Origin: Candidatus Marsarchaeota G2 archaeon ECH_B_1 | Lineage (GTDB): Archaea; Thermoproteota; Thermoprotei_A; Marsarchaeales; Marsarchaeaceae | DNA: 45,686 nucleotides | Direction: 5' to 3' | Assembly: GCA_003019535.1 (NCBI GenBank) | Contig: NEXG01000002.1 | Coordinates: 13,569 to 59,254, forward strand | Shown here: piece after piece, positions 1-8,584 of the stretch | How positions within the stretch are numbered: position 1 is the stretch's first letter | Layout of the letters: each line of letters starts with the position of its first letter | Program-made: the position numbers and the translations under genes | The notes under the pieces: generated by a model | Databases searched by the model: none | Told to the model about the DNA's origin: nothing | The model's input: the letters and a program-made list of their open reading frames with translations, nothing else

Positions 1-1712
1 ATAAGGTAGGCTATGGCTTCACGCACATCCTGCGCGGCCTGAGCTGCCATAGCTGGATCCCGCTCGCCGAGGGGTGTGGCAACCCCTGTGCCGAATATTG
101 GGTTATACATGTTGAAGGCCATTATCTGCCACCCTCCGAAGCCTGGCCCATAGTCCACTATCTTAACCCACGGCTGGTTTGTGAACTCACCAGAAGCCCT
201 CTCAATCGTGGGGTAATAGTTGAAGTCCACTATCTGCACACTACCAGACTTAAGATCGGCGATCGCCGTATCCTTCTGAAGGATGCCCTGCACCGTGAAC
301 TGGTTAACCTGGTAGAGTCCTTGGCTTTCGAGCGCGGTCGCGTTCCAGAAGAAGGGGTTCTTAACTAGGGTTATCGCGTCGGCTGTCTTGTCGAAGCTGT
401 TTTGCGTCCACATGTACGGTCCAGATCCTACCGGGCCGTAAACCGTCTCAACTGTGCCGTTGGGCAGCGTCACAGTGATGGAGCCCGTACCCGTAATCAT
501 GGGTGACGACTTCAACTCTGAGGGTGGTACTGACTCCCATATGTGCATGGGCACTATGAATAGCCCCGTCAACTCCTCCTCTGGGAAGATACCGTAGGCA
601 CGCCCGCCGCAGAACCCGAGCTGTATCTTTATCGTTGTGGAGTTTATCGCCGTGACGCTACCACTAGTATACTTGACCTGCGGATAGCAGATCTGGTAGG
701 TTGGAGGATTATCGAGGACGGTGGTGGTCCCGTTGAGCCAGGTGAAGGTGACGTTTGTGCCAAGAACATCGATCCACTCACCGTACGTAGCGCTCGCGAA
801 CTCCGGGTTCATGTTGCTCCAGATACTGTATATCACGTCATTAACCGTAACGGGTTCACCGTCAGAGAATCTCGCGTTGTTCCTAATCGTTATGTACCAC
901 GTGTGTCCTCCATCAGGGGTGGACCAGTTGGTGGCTATTGATGGCACAAGCTGTGCGGTTGAGGGGTTAAGAGCTATGAGTGGTGAGTAGATTTGGTATG
1001 AATACTCTTGGTCATAATACACTGATCCACCAAAATAGTTTGGTGTGGCTGATGTATCGGGTATGGTGTCTGGTACCGCGAGCACCACCGAGCTCATACC
1101 CGTGAGATACTGTGCTTGCAGGTCAACGGACTGCCATTTGGGTGACATGCCGTGAACCTGCGGTGCAACAAGGTCGAAGGCGTCTGGATAAGCCACGGGT
1201 ATCGCTGGCAGAATCTTTGCCTCATTCTCGTAGAATTGAGCCCAAGCCGTCCAGTTGCCCCCCGGCTGAGAAACGAACTGCAGGGCAAGCTGGTTTTCCT
1301 GTGAGTTGTTAAAGTGCTCGAAGTTTATGCCTGGTGGAAACGTTGAGAGCGAGCCGTAGAGCCATCTGGCAGGATTAATGAGTGGGTTAGAGTTGTAAAG
1401 CCCGATGAAGGCTATATCGTACCCACCCTGGCTGAAGCTCTCGTTCCAAGTGCTTTGGGGTCCAAGAAGGTGCGCTATTAGGGTTGAGAAGGGTGCGTAG
1501 GTGAGCTGAGCATTTATACCCACTTGCTGAAGGGATTTCTGGATTATTGAGCACCACTGCTGTCTGGCTGGGTTACCGATTGGGCACAGCAGGTCGACCG
1601 TGAACAGCTGACCAGAACTCTGTGCGTGCGCTTGGCCGATAAATAGGGCGGGATAGAAGAGGCTTGCTGCGATGACGGCTAAAACCAAATAACCCATTAA
1701 ACCGTTCCGCAT
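1..1712 (-). CDS. Peptide ABC transporter substrate-binding protein (family 5), C-terminus cut by window edge
   Basis: The frame is open from an ATG at 1712 to the left edge, at least 570 residues, with no stop. The N-terminus MRNGLMGYLVLAVIAASLFY followed by PALFIGQAHAQ is a clear export signal. The mature part reads like an extracellular solute-binding protein family 5 (oligopeptide/dipeptide-binding) protein: a segment with WYITIRNNARFSDGEPVTVND is the classic family motif for the ligand-binding lobe, and MAFNMYNPIFG follows near the window edge. It should capture peptides outside the membrane and pass them to an ABC permease, whose genes are probably beyond the left edge. An SD-like GAGGTGGTG lies about 15 bases before the ATG and a TATA-like box sits at 1764-1774. 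The upstream dipeptidase on the same strand fits peptide use. Confidence 0.88.
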   Translation of the reverse strand, partial: MRNGLMGYLVLAVIAASLFYPALFIGQAHAQSSGQLFTVDLLCPIGNPARQQWCSIIQKSLQQVGINAQLTYAPFSTLIAHLLGPQSTWNESFSQGGYDIAFIGLYNSNPLINPARWLYGSLSTFPPGINFEHFNNSQENQLALQFVSQPGGNWTAWAQFYENEAKILPAIPVAYPDAFDLVAPQVHGMSPKWQSVDLQAQYLTGMSSVVLAVPDTIPDTSATPNYFGGSVYYDQEYSYQIYSPLIALNPSTAQLVPSIATNWSTPDGGHTWYITIRNNARFSDGEPVTVNDVIYSIWSNMNPEFASATYGEWIDVLGTNVTFTWLNGTTTVLDNPPTYQICYPQVKYTSGSVTAINSTTIKIQLGFCGGRAYGIFPEEELTGLFIVPMHIWESVPPSELKSSPMITGTGSITVTLPNGTVETVYGPVGSGPYMWTQNSFDKTADAITLVKNPFFWNATALESQGLYQVNQFTVQGILQKDTAIADLKSGSVQIVDFNYYPTIERASGEFTNQPWVKIVDYGPGFGGWQIMAFNMYNPIFGTGVATPLGERDPAMAAQAAQDVREAIAYL

Positions 1713-1763
1713 AAACCGTTTAACAACACCACCTCATATTAAACTTTTCTACGAGACATGGAC

Positions 1764-1774
1764 CTAAAAATAAA
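1764..1774 (-). promoter_or_regulatory. TATA box of the peptide-binding protein gene
   Basis: On the minus strand the bases read GTTTATTTTTA, a good archaeal TATA box. Transcription would start near 1740, giving a short leader that includes the SD-like GAGGTGGTG before the ATG at 1712. The rest of the 1713-2061 gap holds nothing I can name apart from a small AGAGG-GTGT-CCTCT hairpin near 1925-1938. Confidence 0.5.
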
Positions 1775-2061
1775 CTCCTCACAACACATAAGGCACAATC
1801 TGACCTATCGTTTCAAGTAAACGCAACCTAGACTTGCAAGACCCCCTAGACAATCCAACATCCCAAAGGAATAAGCTTGGGCTCAGCGGTGTGCGAAAAA
1901 CAGTGGCTAGCACGCACCGGAGGTAGAGGGTGTCCTCTGATTAATCAACGACTCAGGCTAAATCAGTTGAATAAGTATACGCCACCGATTTCACAGCTGT
2001 GCGGCTAATCAACGCTTGGCAGAGTTTGCTGGGGAGGGTGTGAAGGGGAAATCTAGGCTGT

Positions 2062-3264
2062 TCAGTTCCTCCAAGCTTGGCTGAGCACTCTGAGCGTGTT
2101 CTCCCCCACAACCTTGGCGATTTCCTGGTCTGAGTATCCCTCCCTTACCAGCCACCTTATTATGTTTGGGTATTCTGAGGGATTCTCTAGGCCGTCGACG
2201 TATTCCACCTGTGGGTGGGTTTTACCCGAGCTTATCTGTGTGATTGATAGCTCCTTTGAAAAGAGCCTGTGCAGACCAACGTGGTCCCCGAAGAGGGTGT
2301 CGGGTCCGAATGTTATGTGGTCTAGGCCTATGAGTTTCTCTAGGTATTTAAAGTGGTCCATGACGCTTTCGATCGTGTGCTTTGGGTGTGCCTCGGAGAG
2401 CGTTGTGTGGGGGGCCGCCTCAAGTCCTATCACTCCACCCTTTTCAGCCATGGCCTGCAGCACGTTGTCCGGCTTCATCCTTTTCGTGTTCCACACGCTT
2501 CGCGACCCGGCGTGGGTTATGAAGACTGGTTTCTCGGATGCCTCAATCGCGTCGAGCGAAGTCCTGTCCCCCACGTGGGCAAGGTCTATGGCCATCCCAA
2601 CCCGATTCATCCTTTTCACGACGCTGTAGCCAAAATCCGTGAGCCCTCCGTCCCCTCTCTCCTTGAGGCCGCTGCCAATACTGTTGGACTCACTGTACAC
2701 GAGCCCCATGCAGCGCACACCCAGCCCGTAGAGTACGTCCACCCTGTCCAATTCGTTCTCAATCATGGATGCCCCCTCTAGGTGCGCTATGAGCGCAACC
2801 CTACCCTCCCTGTGCGCGCGCCTGATGTCCTCAACCCTCTCACCCCTTATCACGAAGTCCTGGTGGGCTATGTCACACATACGCATACCTATCTCGTACA
2901 CGGTGGAGTCCCACTTCCAGGGTGAATTCGAAGTGATGAGGTTTGTTCCATCCAGCAGCCCGTCGAAGACGGCGTCCAAACCCGAGGCGGCAAGACCCCT
3001 GTAGCCCAAGAATACCCGGTTCTGCCTGACATAGTCGAATAGCTCCCCGATGCGTTTGGGGTACACGCTGGGGTGGTCGTGAAGCGATATGATTATGCAC
3101 TTCTCGACGAGTCCGCTAACCCTATCCTCCTCGTTTTTCGAAAGCTCGATCCTGCTCGAGTTAACCCGGCCAATCTCCTCGGCAAGTTCGAAGACCCTGA
3201 AGTCCTCTCCAGGCCTCAAATAGCTGAAGGAAGTCTCCCCCGCATAAATCTTATGCGAACCCAT
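2062..3264 (-). CDS. Membrane dipeptidase (renal dipeptidase family, peptidase M19)
   Basis: This 400-residue protein has the zinc-dipeptidase barrel motifs in order: HDH at 62-64, HLEG with the bridging Glu at 163, DLAH with His230, THAGSR with His251, and GPD at 320-322. The family cleaves dipeptides, some with D-residues, and would work on products of peptide uptake by the transporter gene downstream on the same strand. Most M19 enzymes read HxD at the first metal site; here the third position is His64, more like the HxH of other amidohydrolases. The start is an ATG about 30 bases below a TATA box at 3289-3297, so the transcript is likely leaderless. It has no signal peptide, so a cytoplasmic location is inferred. 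Confidence 0.87.
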   Translation of the reverse strand: MGSHKIYAGETSFSYLRPGEDFRVFELAEEIGRVNSSRIELSKNEEDRVSGLVEKCIIISLHDHPSVYPKRIGELFDYVRQNRVFLGYRGLAASGLDAVFDGLLDGTNLITSNSPWKWDSTVYEIGMRMCDIAHQDFVIRGERVEDIRRAHREGRVALIAHLEGASMIENELDRVDVLYGLGVRCMGLVYSESNSIGSGLKERGDGGLTDFGYSVVKRMNRVGMAIDLAHVGDRTSLDAIEASEKPVFITHAGSRSVWNTKRMKPDNVLQAMAEKGGVIGLEAAPHTTLSEAHPKHTIESVMDHFKYLEKLIGLDHITFGPDTLFGDHVGLHRLFSKELSITQISSGKTHPQVEYVDGLENPSEYPNIIRWLVREGYSDQEIAKVVGENTLRVLSQAWRN

Positions 3265-3288
3265 ATCAAGAACCAGAGCTATGGAGTA

Positions 3289-3297
3289 ATATATGCA
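3289..3297 (-). promoter_or_regulatory. TATA box of the M19 dipeptidase gene
   Basis: The minus strand reads TGCATATAT about 25-30 bases before the ATG at 3264, which supports that start and a leaderless message. Confidence 0.5.
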
Positions 3298-3463
3298 TTA
3301 CACCAATGAACCAGTTGTAACACAAGAGTCGAGGGATGTCTCGATAGGCACATACAGGGATATGATCGCCACCTTCACTTTATAAGAGATTAGTTAAACC
3401 TGTGCGACGTTGGATTATGTTCACTTGTCGCAGCTAGGCTGGTCACCATGTCAACCCTAAAAT

Positions 3464-3473
3464 GTTTATAAGG
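3464..3473 (+). promoter_or_regulatory. TATA box of the radical SAM gene
   Basis: GTTTATAAGG lies about 23 bases before the ATG at 3491, the usual spacing for a leaderless archaeal transcript. This fixes the start of the radical SAM protein. Confidence 0.55.
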
Positions 3474-3490
3474 ATGTGTGGGCTGTTTGA

Positions 3491-4450
3491 ATGGTGAATC
3501 GAAACCTCAAAATACTTCTTTGGTTTGCTAGGAACTATCTTCTTCGCCGATACGATTGGCCTGCGTATGTGACCTTTAAGACGACCACGTTCTGCAATCT
3601 GCGCTGCTCATACTGTAATCCCGCTTACTGGAACGGTTCGATACCCCCGGTGGACACCCAGAAGACCTTTAGGATAATCGACAATATATCTAAGTCAGCC
3701 GCTTACGTTATGAGTTTTGAGGGGGGTGAGCCCACGATGCGCTCAGACCTGCTCGACCTGGTAAGGAGGGCTAAGGAGGACTCGTTCTACACTTTTGTGA
3801 CAACCAATGGTACGCGCCTCGACAGGATACCGCTCGAAAGGCTGGCTGAGTACCTCGATTACCTTCACATATCAATAGACGAGTACCACAACAACATGCA
3901 CCTCTACGATCAGCTTGGAAAGTTTAGAGCGGCTGGGCTAAAGGTGAACATACAGGTGGTGGTCACCCGTCGGACTCTTGGCAGGCTTGAGGAGAAGGTT
4001 CGCAGGGCGAGGGAGCACAGGTTCAAACTCCTCGCGATGCCAGCCATAGACTACCCGGGGAACATTCGTCTAAGCCCCGATCCGGCTGAGTACAAGCGTG
4101 AAATGGAGAGGCTTAAGAAGCTCTATCCCGAGACGCTCAACAATAGCTTCAACTACATCGAGTTGTGGGAGAAGGGGTACACGTGTAGGAGCATGGCGGT
4201 GCAGGTTGAGCCGAACGGAGACCTCATCTATCCCTGCGACTTCAAAGGAGGCGTGCTCGGCAACCTGGTGGATACCCCGCTCAACGCGCTGCTCGCCTCC
4301 CGTAAAGCGAAAAACCTCCGGGAAGTGTGCCACACTGGTAAGCCCTGCGGCCAATACCTGCACATGCAGACCTCAGCCATGGCATCACTCCAAGGCCTAA
4401 TAGACTACGGAATACCCATGGCCAAATGGAGGTTCACAGGACGAGCATAA
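3491..4450 (+). CDS. Radical SAM protein with SPASM-like C-terminus
   Basis: The 319-residue protein has the [4Fe-4S]/SAM motif CNLRCSYC (C35, C39, C42) and the GGE motif near residue 78 that contacts the SAM amino group. Four further cysteines at 232, 249, 280 and 286 sit in a C-terminal segment (VEPNGDLIYPCD) typical of SPASM or twitch domains that bind an auxiliary cluster. Such proteins modify peptides or proteins or act in cofactor synthesis, but no precursor peptide gene is visible next to it, so the substrate is unknown. It stands alone between a divergent dipeptidase and a 500-base gap. Confidence 0.82.
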   Translation: MVNRNLKILLWFARNYLLRRYDWPAYVTFKTTTFCNLRCSYCNPAYWNGSIPPVDTQKTFRIIDNISKSAAYVMSFEGGEPTMRSDLLDLVRRAKEDSFYTFVTTNGTRLDRIPLERLAEYLDYLHISIDEYHNNMHLYDQLGKFRAAGLKVNIQVVVTRRTLGRLEEKVRRAREHRFKLLAMPAIDYPGNIRLSPDPAEYKREMERLKKLYPETLNNSFNYIELWEKGYTCRSMAVQVEPNGDLIYPCDFKGGVLGNLVDTPLNALLASRKAKNLREVCHTGKPCGQYLHMQTSAMASLQGLIDYGIPMAKWRFTGRA

Positions 4451-4949
4451 CACGCACAAACAGCGTATCCCAGATGGTAAGAACACAATATAATCTCCCA
4501 TCTCCATTCAGCTAGTAACAAAATCTTTTATATCCTCATCATCTTTTGTATCCTCATCTAAACATCGATTCAGTCGAATGACGGGGAAGTTTTGTAGAGT
4601 AGCGCATCGATATACCAACATACACTTAAACTGTAATTCTGAAAAGGGCTGATGATATGAGTGGGTTGTATTTATATTCCCGATTAACACAGGTTTCACG
4701 CAAACAGAGTTAGTTGGATTATGGCTTACCCCGTAAAAAGACTTGGCTTTCACAATTGTAGGGGAAACTTGGTAACGCAGCTGACAAGCCACTCACACTT
4801 CCCCTAAACCCCTAAAATCAATTCCAGATGGCTTCGATGTGCATCTTAACTTTTGCACGCACAGCAAGGATTCTAATTGCTATTCGCTGATTGTGTAGTG
4901 AACCACTAAAATTTTCAGTTTCTACTAGAATATTGGAAGTTTGACGCGG
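4451..4949. other. AT-rich intergenic region without a recognisable gene
   Basis: About 500 bases, richer in A+T than the flanks. It contains a short direct repeat of TATCCTCATC near 4531-4557. The reading frames here have no codon bias or motif that I would trust, and I see no RNA gene. Confidence 0.5.
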
Positions 4950-5963
4950 TTAGCGTGGTGATTCAACCACGTGGCCTGCCACGACCGCTATACCTTCCTT
5001 CTCAGCTTCCGCCTTAACCTTGTCTTCAATAATGTTGGCCACTATGAAGACTTTAACATTCCTACCCATGGCCTCAAGAATCCTTCTCCGTGTTTCCACC
5101 TGCTCGAGCACATCTTCATCCCCATAATTCTTGATCTCGAACAAGTATGTTACGCCGTCCTCTTCGATTATATCCACTTGGAACTCCTTACCCTTCTGGT
5201 ACACGCCCGCCTGATCTACGATCTTTGCGCTCCTGACTTTAGAGACATCAATCCCGTGTAATCGTAGTGCCTCCTTGTAGAGCTCGAGCATCGTTCTCTC
5301 CATGTAAACACCAGCCCTACCAGTGAATGAGCCCACCACGACTTCGAGTCTCTGAACACTCCTAGTCAAACTATCGATCGCTTCCCATAGTTTTTTGTTG
5401 TCTTCGTGTAGGAGTTTTATGTCTTCGCTGTTTTTGTTTACTGCTTCCCATAGTTTTTTGTTGTCTTCGTGTAGGAGTTTTATGTCTTCGCTGTTTTTGT
5501 TTACTGCTTCCCATAGTTTTTTGTTCTCCTCTTGGAGAACTCTGATTTCCTGCTGTATCTGTCCGCTTTGTTCTTGTAGTTGTCTTATTTCTTGTTGCAT
5601 TATTTTTATGTCTTCGCTGTTCCTATTTACCGCCTCCCACAATCTATTGTTCTCCTCATGCAGCTGCTTTATTTCTTGTTGCATTATTTTTATGTCTTCG
5701 CTGTTTTTGTTTACTGCTTCCCATAGTTTTTTGTTGTCTTCGTGTAGTAGTTTTATGTCCTGCTGCATCGCCCTAATGTCTTCGCTGTTCCTATTTACCG
5801 CCTCCTGCAAGCGACTCACGGCCTCGACAAGTGCGTTGAGCTTCTCCCTTGTCTCCACTATGAACTTATACTCCACGCTCTCCATGATATATGGAAGCAG
5901 GATATCAGCCAGCTCCTTAGCGAGCTCAGGGTTCTCCTTAAGCGGCCTAATCGATTCCATCAT
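4950..5963 (-). CDS. Coiled-coil PD-(D/E)XK nuclease-like protein (DUF3782 type)
   Basis: A short helical N-terminal domain is followed by about 160 residues of coiled coil and then a C-terminal domain with the nuclease core: VDI (Asp264), then FEIKN (Glu276, Lys278), the pattern of PD-(D/E)XK enzymes. Archaeal proteins with this layout are grouped as DUF3782 and have no settled role. The coil is built of a 21-residue unit (NKNSEDIKLLHEDNKKLWEAV and variants), three heptads long, encoded by 63-base DNA repeats. A GTG at 5993 is also possible, but a TTTTTAAG box at 5983-5990 would place the transcription start at the ATG at 5963. A related protein lies at 29649-30371. The active-site residues look complete here. 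Confidence 0.72.
   Translation of the reverse strand: MMESIRPLKENPELAKELADILLPYIMESVEYKFIVETREKLNALVEAVSRLQEAVNRNSEDIRAMQQDIKLLHEDNKKLWEAVNKNSEDIKIMQQEIKQLHEENNRLWEAVNRNSEDIKIMQQEIRQLQEQSGQIQQEIRVLQEENKKLWEAVNKNSEDIKLLHEDNKKLWEAVNKNSEDIKLLHEDNKKLWEAIDSLTRSVQRLEVVVGSFTGRAGVYMERTMLELYKEALRLHGIDVSKVRSAKIVDQAGVYQKGKEFQVDIIEEDGVTYLFEIKNYGDEDVLEQVETRRRILEAMGRNVKVFIVANIIEDKVKAEAEKEGIAVVAGHVVESPR
5380..5505 (-). repeat. 63-base tandem repeats coding for coiled coil
   Basis: Two back-to-back copies of a 63-base unit at 5380-5442 and 5443-5505 are identical as far as I can read. A third copy from 5506 diverges after about 20 bases, and further diverged copies run to about 5815. One unit equals 21 residues or three heptads, so copy number changes lengthen the coil without breaking frame. 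Confidence 0.85.
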
Positions 5964-6224
5964 GATACAATATTCATCAATGCTTAAAAACACTACTCAG
6001 AATAGCTTGATGGGAAGTGTTAAAAGGGGGTGTGCCACGACTAAGGGTGTTGTGGATGGTTCAAACTTTTCCGCGGACGTGTAATGGTGTAATGTTTGGG
6101 TGAATCAAGGGAATTCCACGACCTGTCCTAACCTGCTTTACTCAGTTAGCTTTTTGTCCTGTTAATTTTAAGTCACTTACCCCGAAGTGTGTTTACCCCC
6201 GACGTGTGCTCAGAGTTCGAAAAG

Positions 6225-6237
6225 ATTATATCTTTAA
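6225..6237 (+). promoter_or_regulatory. TATA box that decides the M20 peptidase start
   Basis: ATTATATCTTTAA lies about 24 bases before the ATG at 6254. An earlier ATG at 6206 lies upstream of this box, so it is probably not used. Confidence 0.55.
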
Positions 6238-6253
6238 GTGGTTTTCTTGTGGT

Positions 6254-7741
6254 ATGTCTTCCGAGCTTGAAGCTATTTATTCGGCTATTGACCAGAATAT
6301 TGAGGAGCATGTTGGAAGGATTTTGAGACTGATTTCGCAGCCAAGTATAGCGGCCCAGAACATTGGTATGAGGGAGTGTGCGGAGCTTGTCAGGCAACTC
6401 TTCTTGGAGGCTGGTTGCAGGAGGGCTGAGGTGTATGATACACCCGGCCAACCCGTGGTTTACGGTGAGCTTGAATGCGGTGCGCCCGTAACGCTTGGTG
6501 TTTATATGATGTACGACGTCAAGCAGGTGGAGGGTCAGAAGTGGACCCTCGTAGAGGACCCATTTAAGCCACGCGTAGTTGAGATGCCCCCATTCAAACG
6601 CGTGATAGTTGGCCGCGGCGCAGTGAACTCTAAGGGGCCAATGCAGGCCTTCCTCAACGCTGTAAGGGAGGCCATGCGTGTAACCGGTGGGAGGCTCCCT
6701 GTGAACCTCAGATTCATAGCGGAGGGTGAGGAGGAGATAAGTAGCCCCAACCTGTATGGATTCGTGTCATCACACAAAGAGTTGTTCGAGGGCTGCAGCG
6801 CAGTTATCATGCCCTTCGCCGCCCAGGACACCCGAGGTGAGGTCTCACTACACCTCGGCTGCAAGGGGGTGTTCGAATTCGAATTGGAGTGCAGTGGGGA
6901 GTCGTGGGGTAGGGGTCCCACGCGTAGCGAGATACACAGTAGCTACGCACCCATCGTTGAAAGCCCGGTGTGGAGGCTGATACGTGCACTGTGCACAATG
7001 AAGGCCGACCCCCAGGACCCCGAACGTGTGACCGTTGAGGGATTCTACGAGAGCGTGGCTGCCCCCACCGAGGAGGAGCTAGGCATGATGCGCACACTCG
7101 CATCAAGACTCGACTTCGAAGCCATAAAGCAGAGTCTGGGAGTCAAGGTTTTCTGGCGCAACCTCGAGGGAGGCGTCGACACACTCGTAAAGCTCCTGTA
7201 CGAGCCAACCCTAAACATCCAGGGCATCCACGGGGGCTACACAGGCCCAGGTTTCATGACCATCCTCCCCAACAGGGTGAGCGTTAAACTCGAGGTGAGG
7301 CTGGTCCCAAACATGGAGGCAGGCGAGGTCCTCGCAAAGATAAGACGACACCTAGACACCCACGGATACCAAGATATACGAGTCACCGCCACAGACGACG
7401 ACTTCGGGCGAAAAGTGGGTGAAAAATGGGCTAAAGTGGACCCTAAGGCACCCATCGTATCCGCGGCCATAGAGGCATACAGGGAACTCGGCTACGACCC
7501 ACAGGTATGGCCACGCCTCGCAGGCACAGCACCAATACACGTGTTCACCAACCCACCCCTACGCCTACCACTCGTAATATTCGGCTTAGGCCACGGTGGA
7601 AGAGCTCACGCACCCGACGAGTACTACGTACTCGACGACACGGGTAAAGTGAAGGGTCTAGCGGCGGCTGAAAAATCATTCGTCAAACTACTCTACAAGG
7701 CAGCTGAAAAATACGGAAAACAACCACAAAAACAAGCCTGA
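6254..7741 (+). CDS. M20-family metallopeptidase/deacylase (DapE/ArgE/carnosinase-like)
   Basis: About 495 residues from the ATG at 6254. It has the M20 fold: an N-terminal catalytic part, a dimerisation lid, and family motifs AEGEEE (catalytic Glu plus metal ligand) and GLGHGGRAHAPDEY (late metal-binding His). The motif that normally reads GHxDV is YMMYDV here, so the first metal-ligand His is Met, and the usual DDKG reads NSKG, so the bridging Asp is Asn. These look like features of a subfamily rather than random decay, since the frame is intact and long. Its role is probably hydrolysis of small peptides or N-acyl amino acids, but with altered metal binding. It ends with TGA just before a hairpin at 7743-7762. 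Confidence 0.78.
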   Translation: MSSELEAIYSAIDQNIEEHVGRILRLISQPSIAAQNIGMRECAELVRQLFLEAGCRRAEVYDTPGQPVVYGELECGAPVTLGVYMMYDVKQVEGQKWTLVEDPFKPRVVEMPPFKRVIVGRGAVNSKGPMQAFLNAVREAMRVTGGRLPVNLRFIAEGEEEISSPNLYGFVSSHKELFEGCSAVIMPFAAQDTRGEVSLHLGCKGVFEFELECSGESWGRGPTRSEIHSSYAPIVESPVWRLIRALCTMKADPQDPERVTVEGFYESVAAPTEEELGMMRTLASRLDFEAIKQSLGVKVFWRNLEGGVDTLVKLLYEPTLNIQGIHGGYTGPGFMTILPNRVSVKLEVRLVPNMEAGEVLAKIRRHLDTHGYQDIRVTATDDDFGRKVGEKWAKVDPKAPIVSAAIEAYRELGYDPQVWPRLAGTAPIHVFTNPPLRLPLVIFGLGHGGRAHAPDEYYVLDDTGKVKGLAAAEKSFVKLLYKAAEKYGKQPQKQA

Positions 7742-7742
7742 C

Positions 7743-7762
7743 ACCACCCACATAGGGGTGGT
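7743..7762 (+). terminator. Hairpin after the M20 peptidase gene
   Basis: ACCACCC-ACATAG-GGGTGGT forms a perfect 7-bp stem two bases after the stop codon, followed by TTCCCCC. It may end transcription or stabilise the 3' end. The rest of the gap to 8024 shows only a short repeat of CCTGAAAAG and nothing else I can name. Confidence 0.4.
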
Positions 7763-8024
7763 TTCCCCCTCCAAGAATACACCTAGGAGAAAAGCGTGTA
7801 TGATGATTCAATGCTCAAACCTGAAAAGCAGTAACTTAAACTGCCCCAAGTCGTTCACCTGAAAAGTAATAGGCCTGTTCAAAGAGCAGCCCACCTTCCA
7901 TTAAGCAAAGCTTACTTAATGATTCCGGTTTCCTGGAAGCGCTGCCCTTCCATCTTTATCTATAACAAAAGATTTTTGAATTATGACTTAATATGAATTA
8001 GAGTTCAGGCTTCCGAGTTTAGAT

Positions 8025-8483
8025 GTGCTTTTAAGTTTACTATTTGGCGAGTCCACGAAGCAGCAAGACCTACTAATGAGTGTTACCTATGAGGGTAGGT
8101 GTTGGGGTAAACCAAGTTTATACGCCCAAGCGCTTAACTATATACGTATGGGTGAACACATCCAGAAGTTCGACTTTATGAACCTCACCCTGAGGGGGTA
8201 CATCGTCCTCTTGGTCGCTGAAAAAAAGGGTTGCGTGTGCACGCAGGATGTTAGGCGGCTCTACGCACTCAGTAAGAGGTCGAAGAGAGCCGTCAAGTTT
8301 CTCAGAAACATGGTGAAGAATGGCCTACTCTACAAGAAAGAGGAGGACGTGTACACACTCACACCCAAAGCCGAGGCAGCCTTAGAGCTCGTGCAGGCAA
8401 AGATCAAATCGATAAAGAAGCAGACACCAGTAGTTGACAGGAGGGTTAAGGCTGAGAAGGTTAACGTGCAGATAGAGCACTAA
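8025..8483 (+). CDS. Winged-helix DNA-binding protein
   Basis: A 152-residue basic protein whose middle part (LTLRGYIVLLVAEKKGCVCTQDV, then SKRSKRAVKFLRNMVKNGLL) reads as a winged helix-turn-helix, with YTLTPKAEAALELV as the wing and last helix and a Lys-rich tail. I infer a transcription regulator. The start is uncertain: GTG at 8025 is the first in frame and an ATG at 8076 is an alternative. It precedes the epimerase on the same strand by about 100 bases and could regulate the surface-glycan locus. Confidence 0.6.
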   Translation: MLLSLLFGESTKQQDLLMSVTYEGRCWGKPSLYAQALNYIRMGEHIQKFDFMNLTLRGYIVLLVAEKKGCVCTQDVRRLYALSKRSKRAVKFLRNMVKNGLLYKKEEDVYTLTPKAEAALELVQAKIKSIKKQTPVVDRRVKAEKVNVQIEH

Positions 8484-8584
8484 CCTCCAAGTTGAAGAGT
8501 ATGGGCTGTGGTTGGTTTGCTTTCTTACTTTCTTTTTGTTCACAATCCATATTAGTGGGGGTGTAGCTCACAGCTTGGTTTGAT

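Noticed and set aside
4508-4792. A 94-residue minus-strand reading frame
   Set aside because: No promoter at the right place, no motif, and base composition like intergenic DNA.
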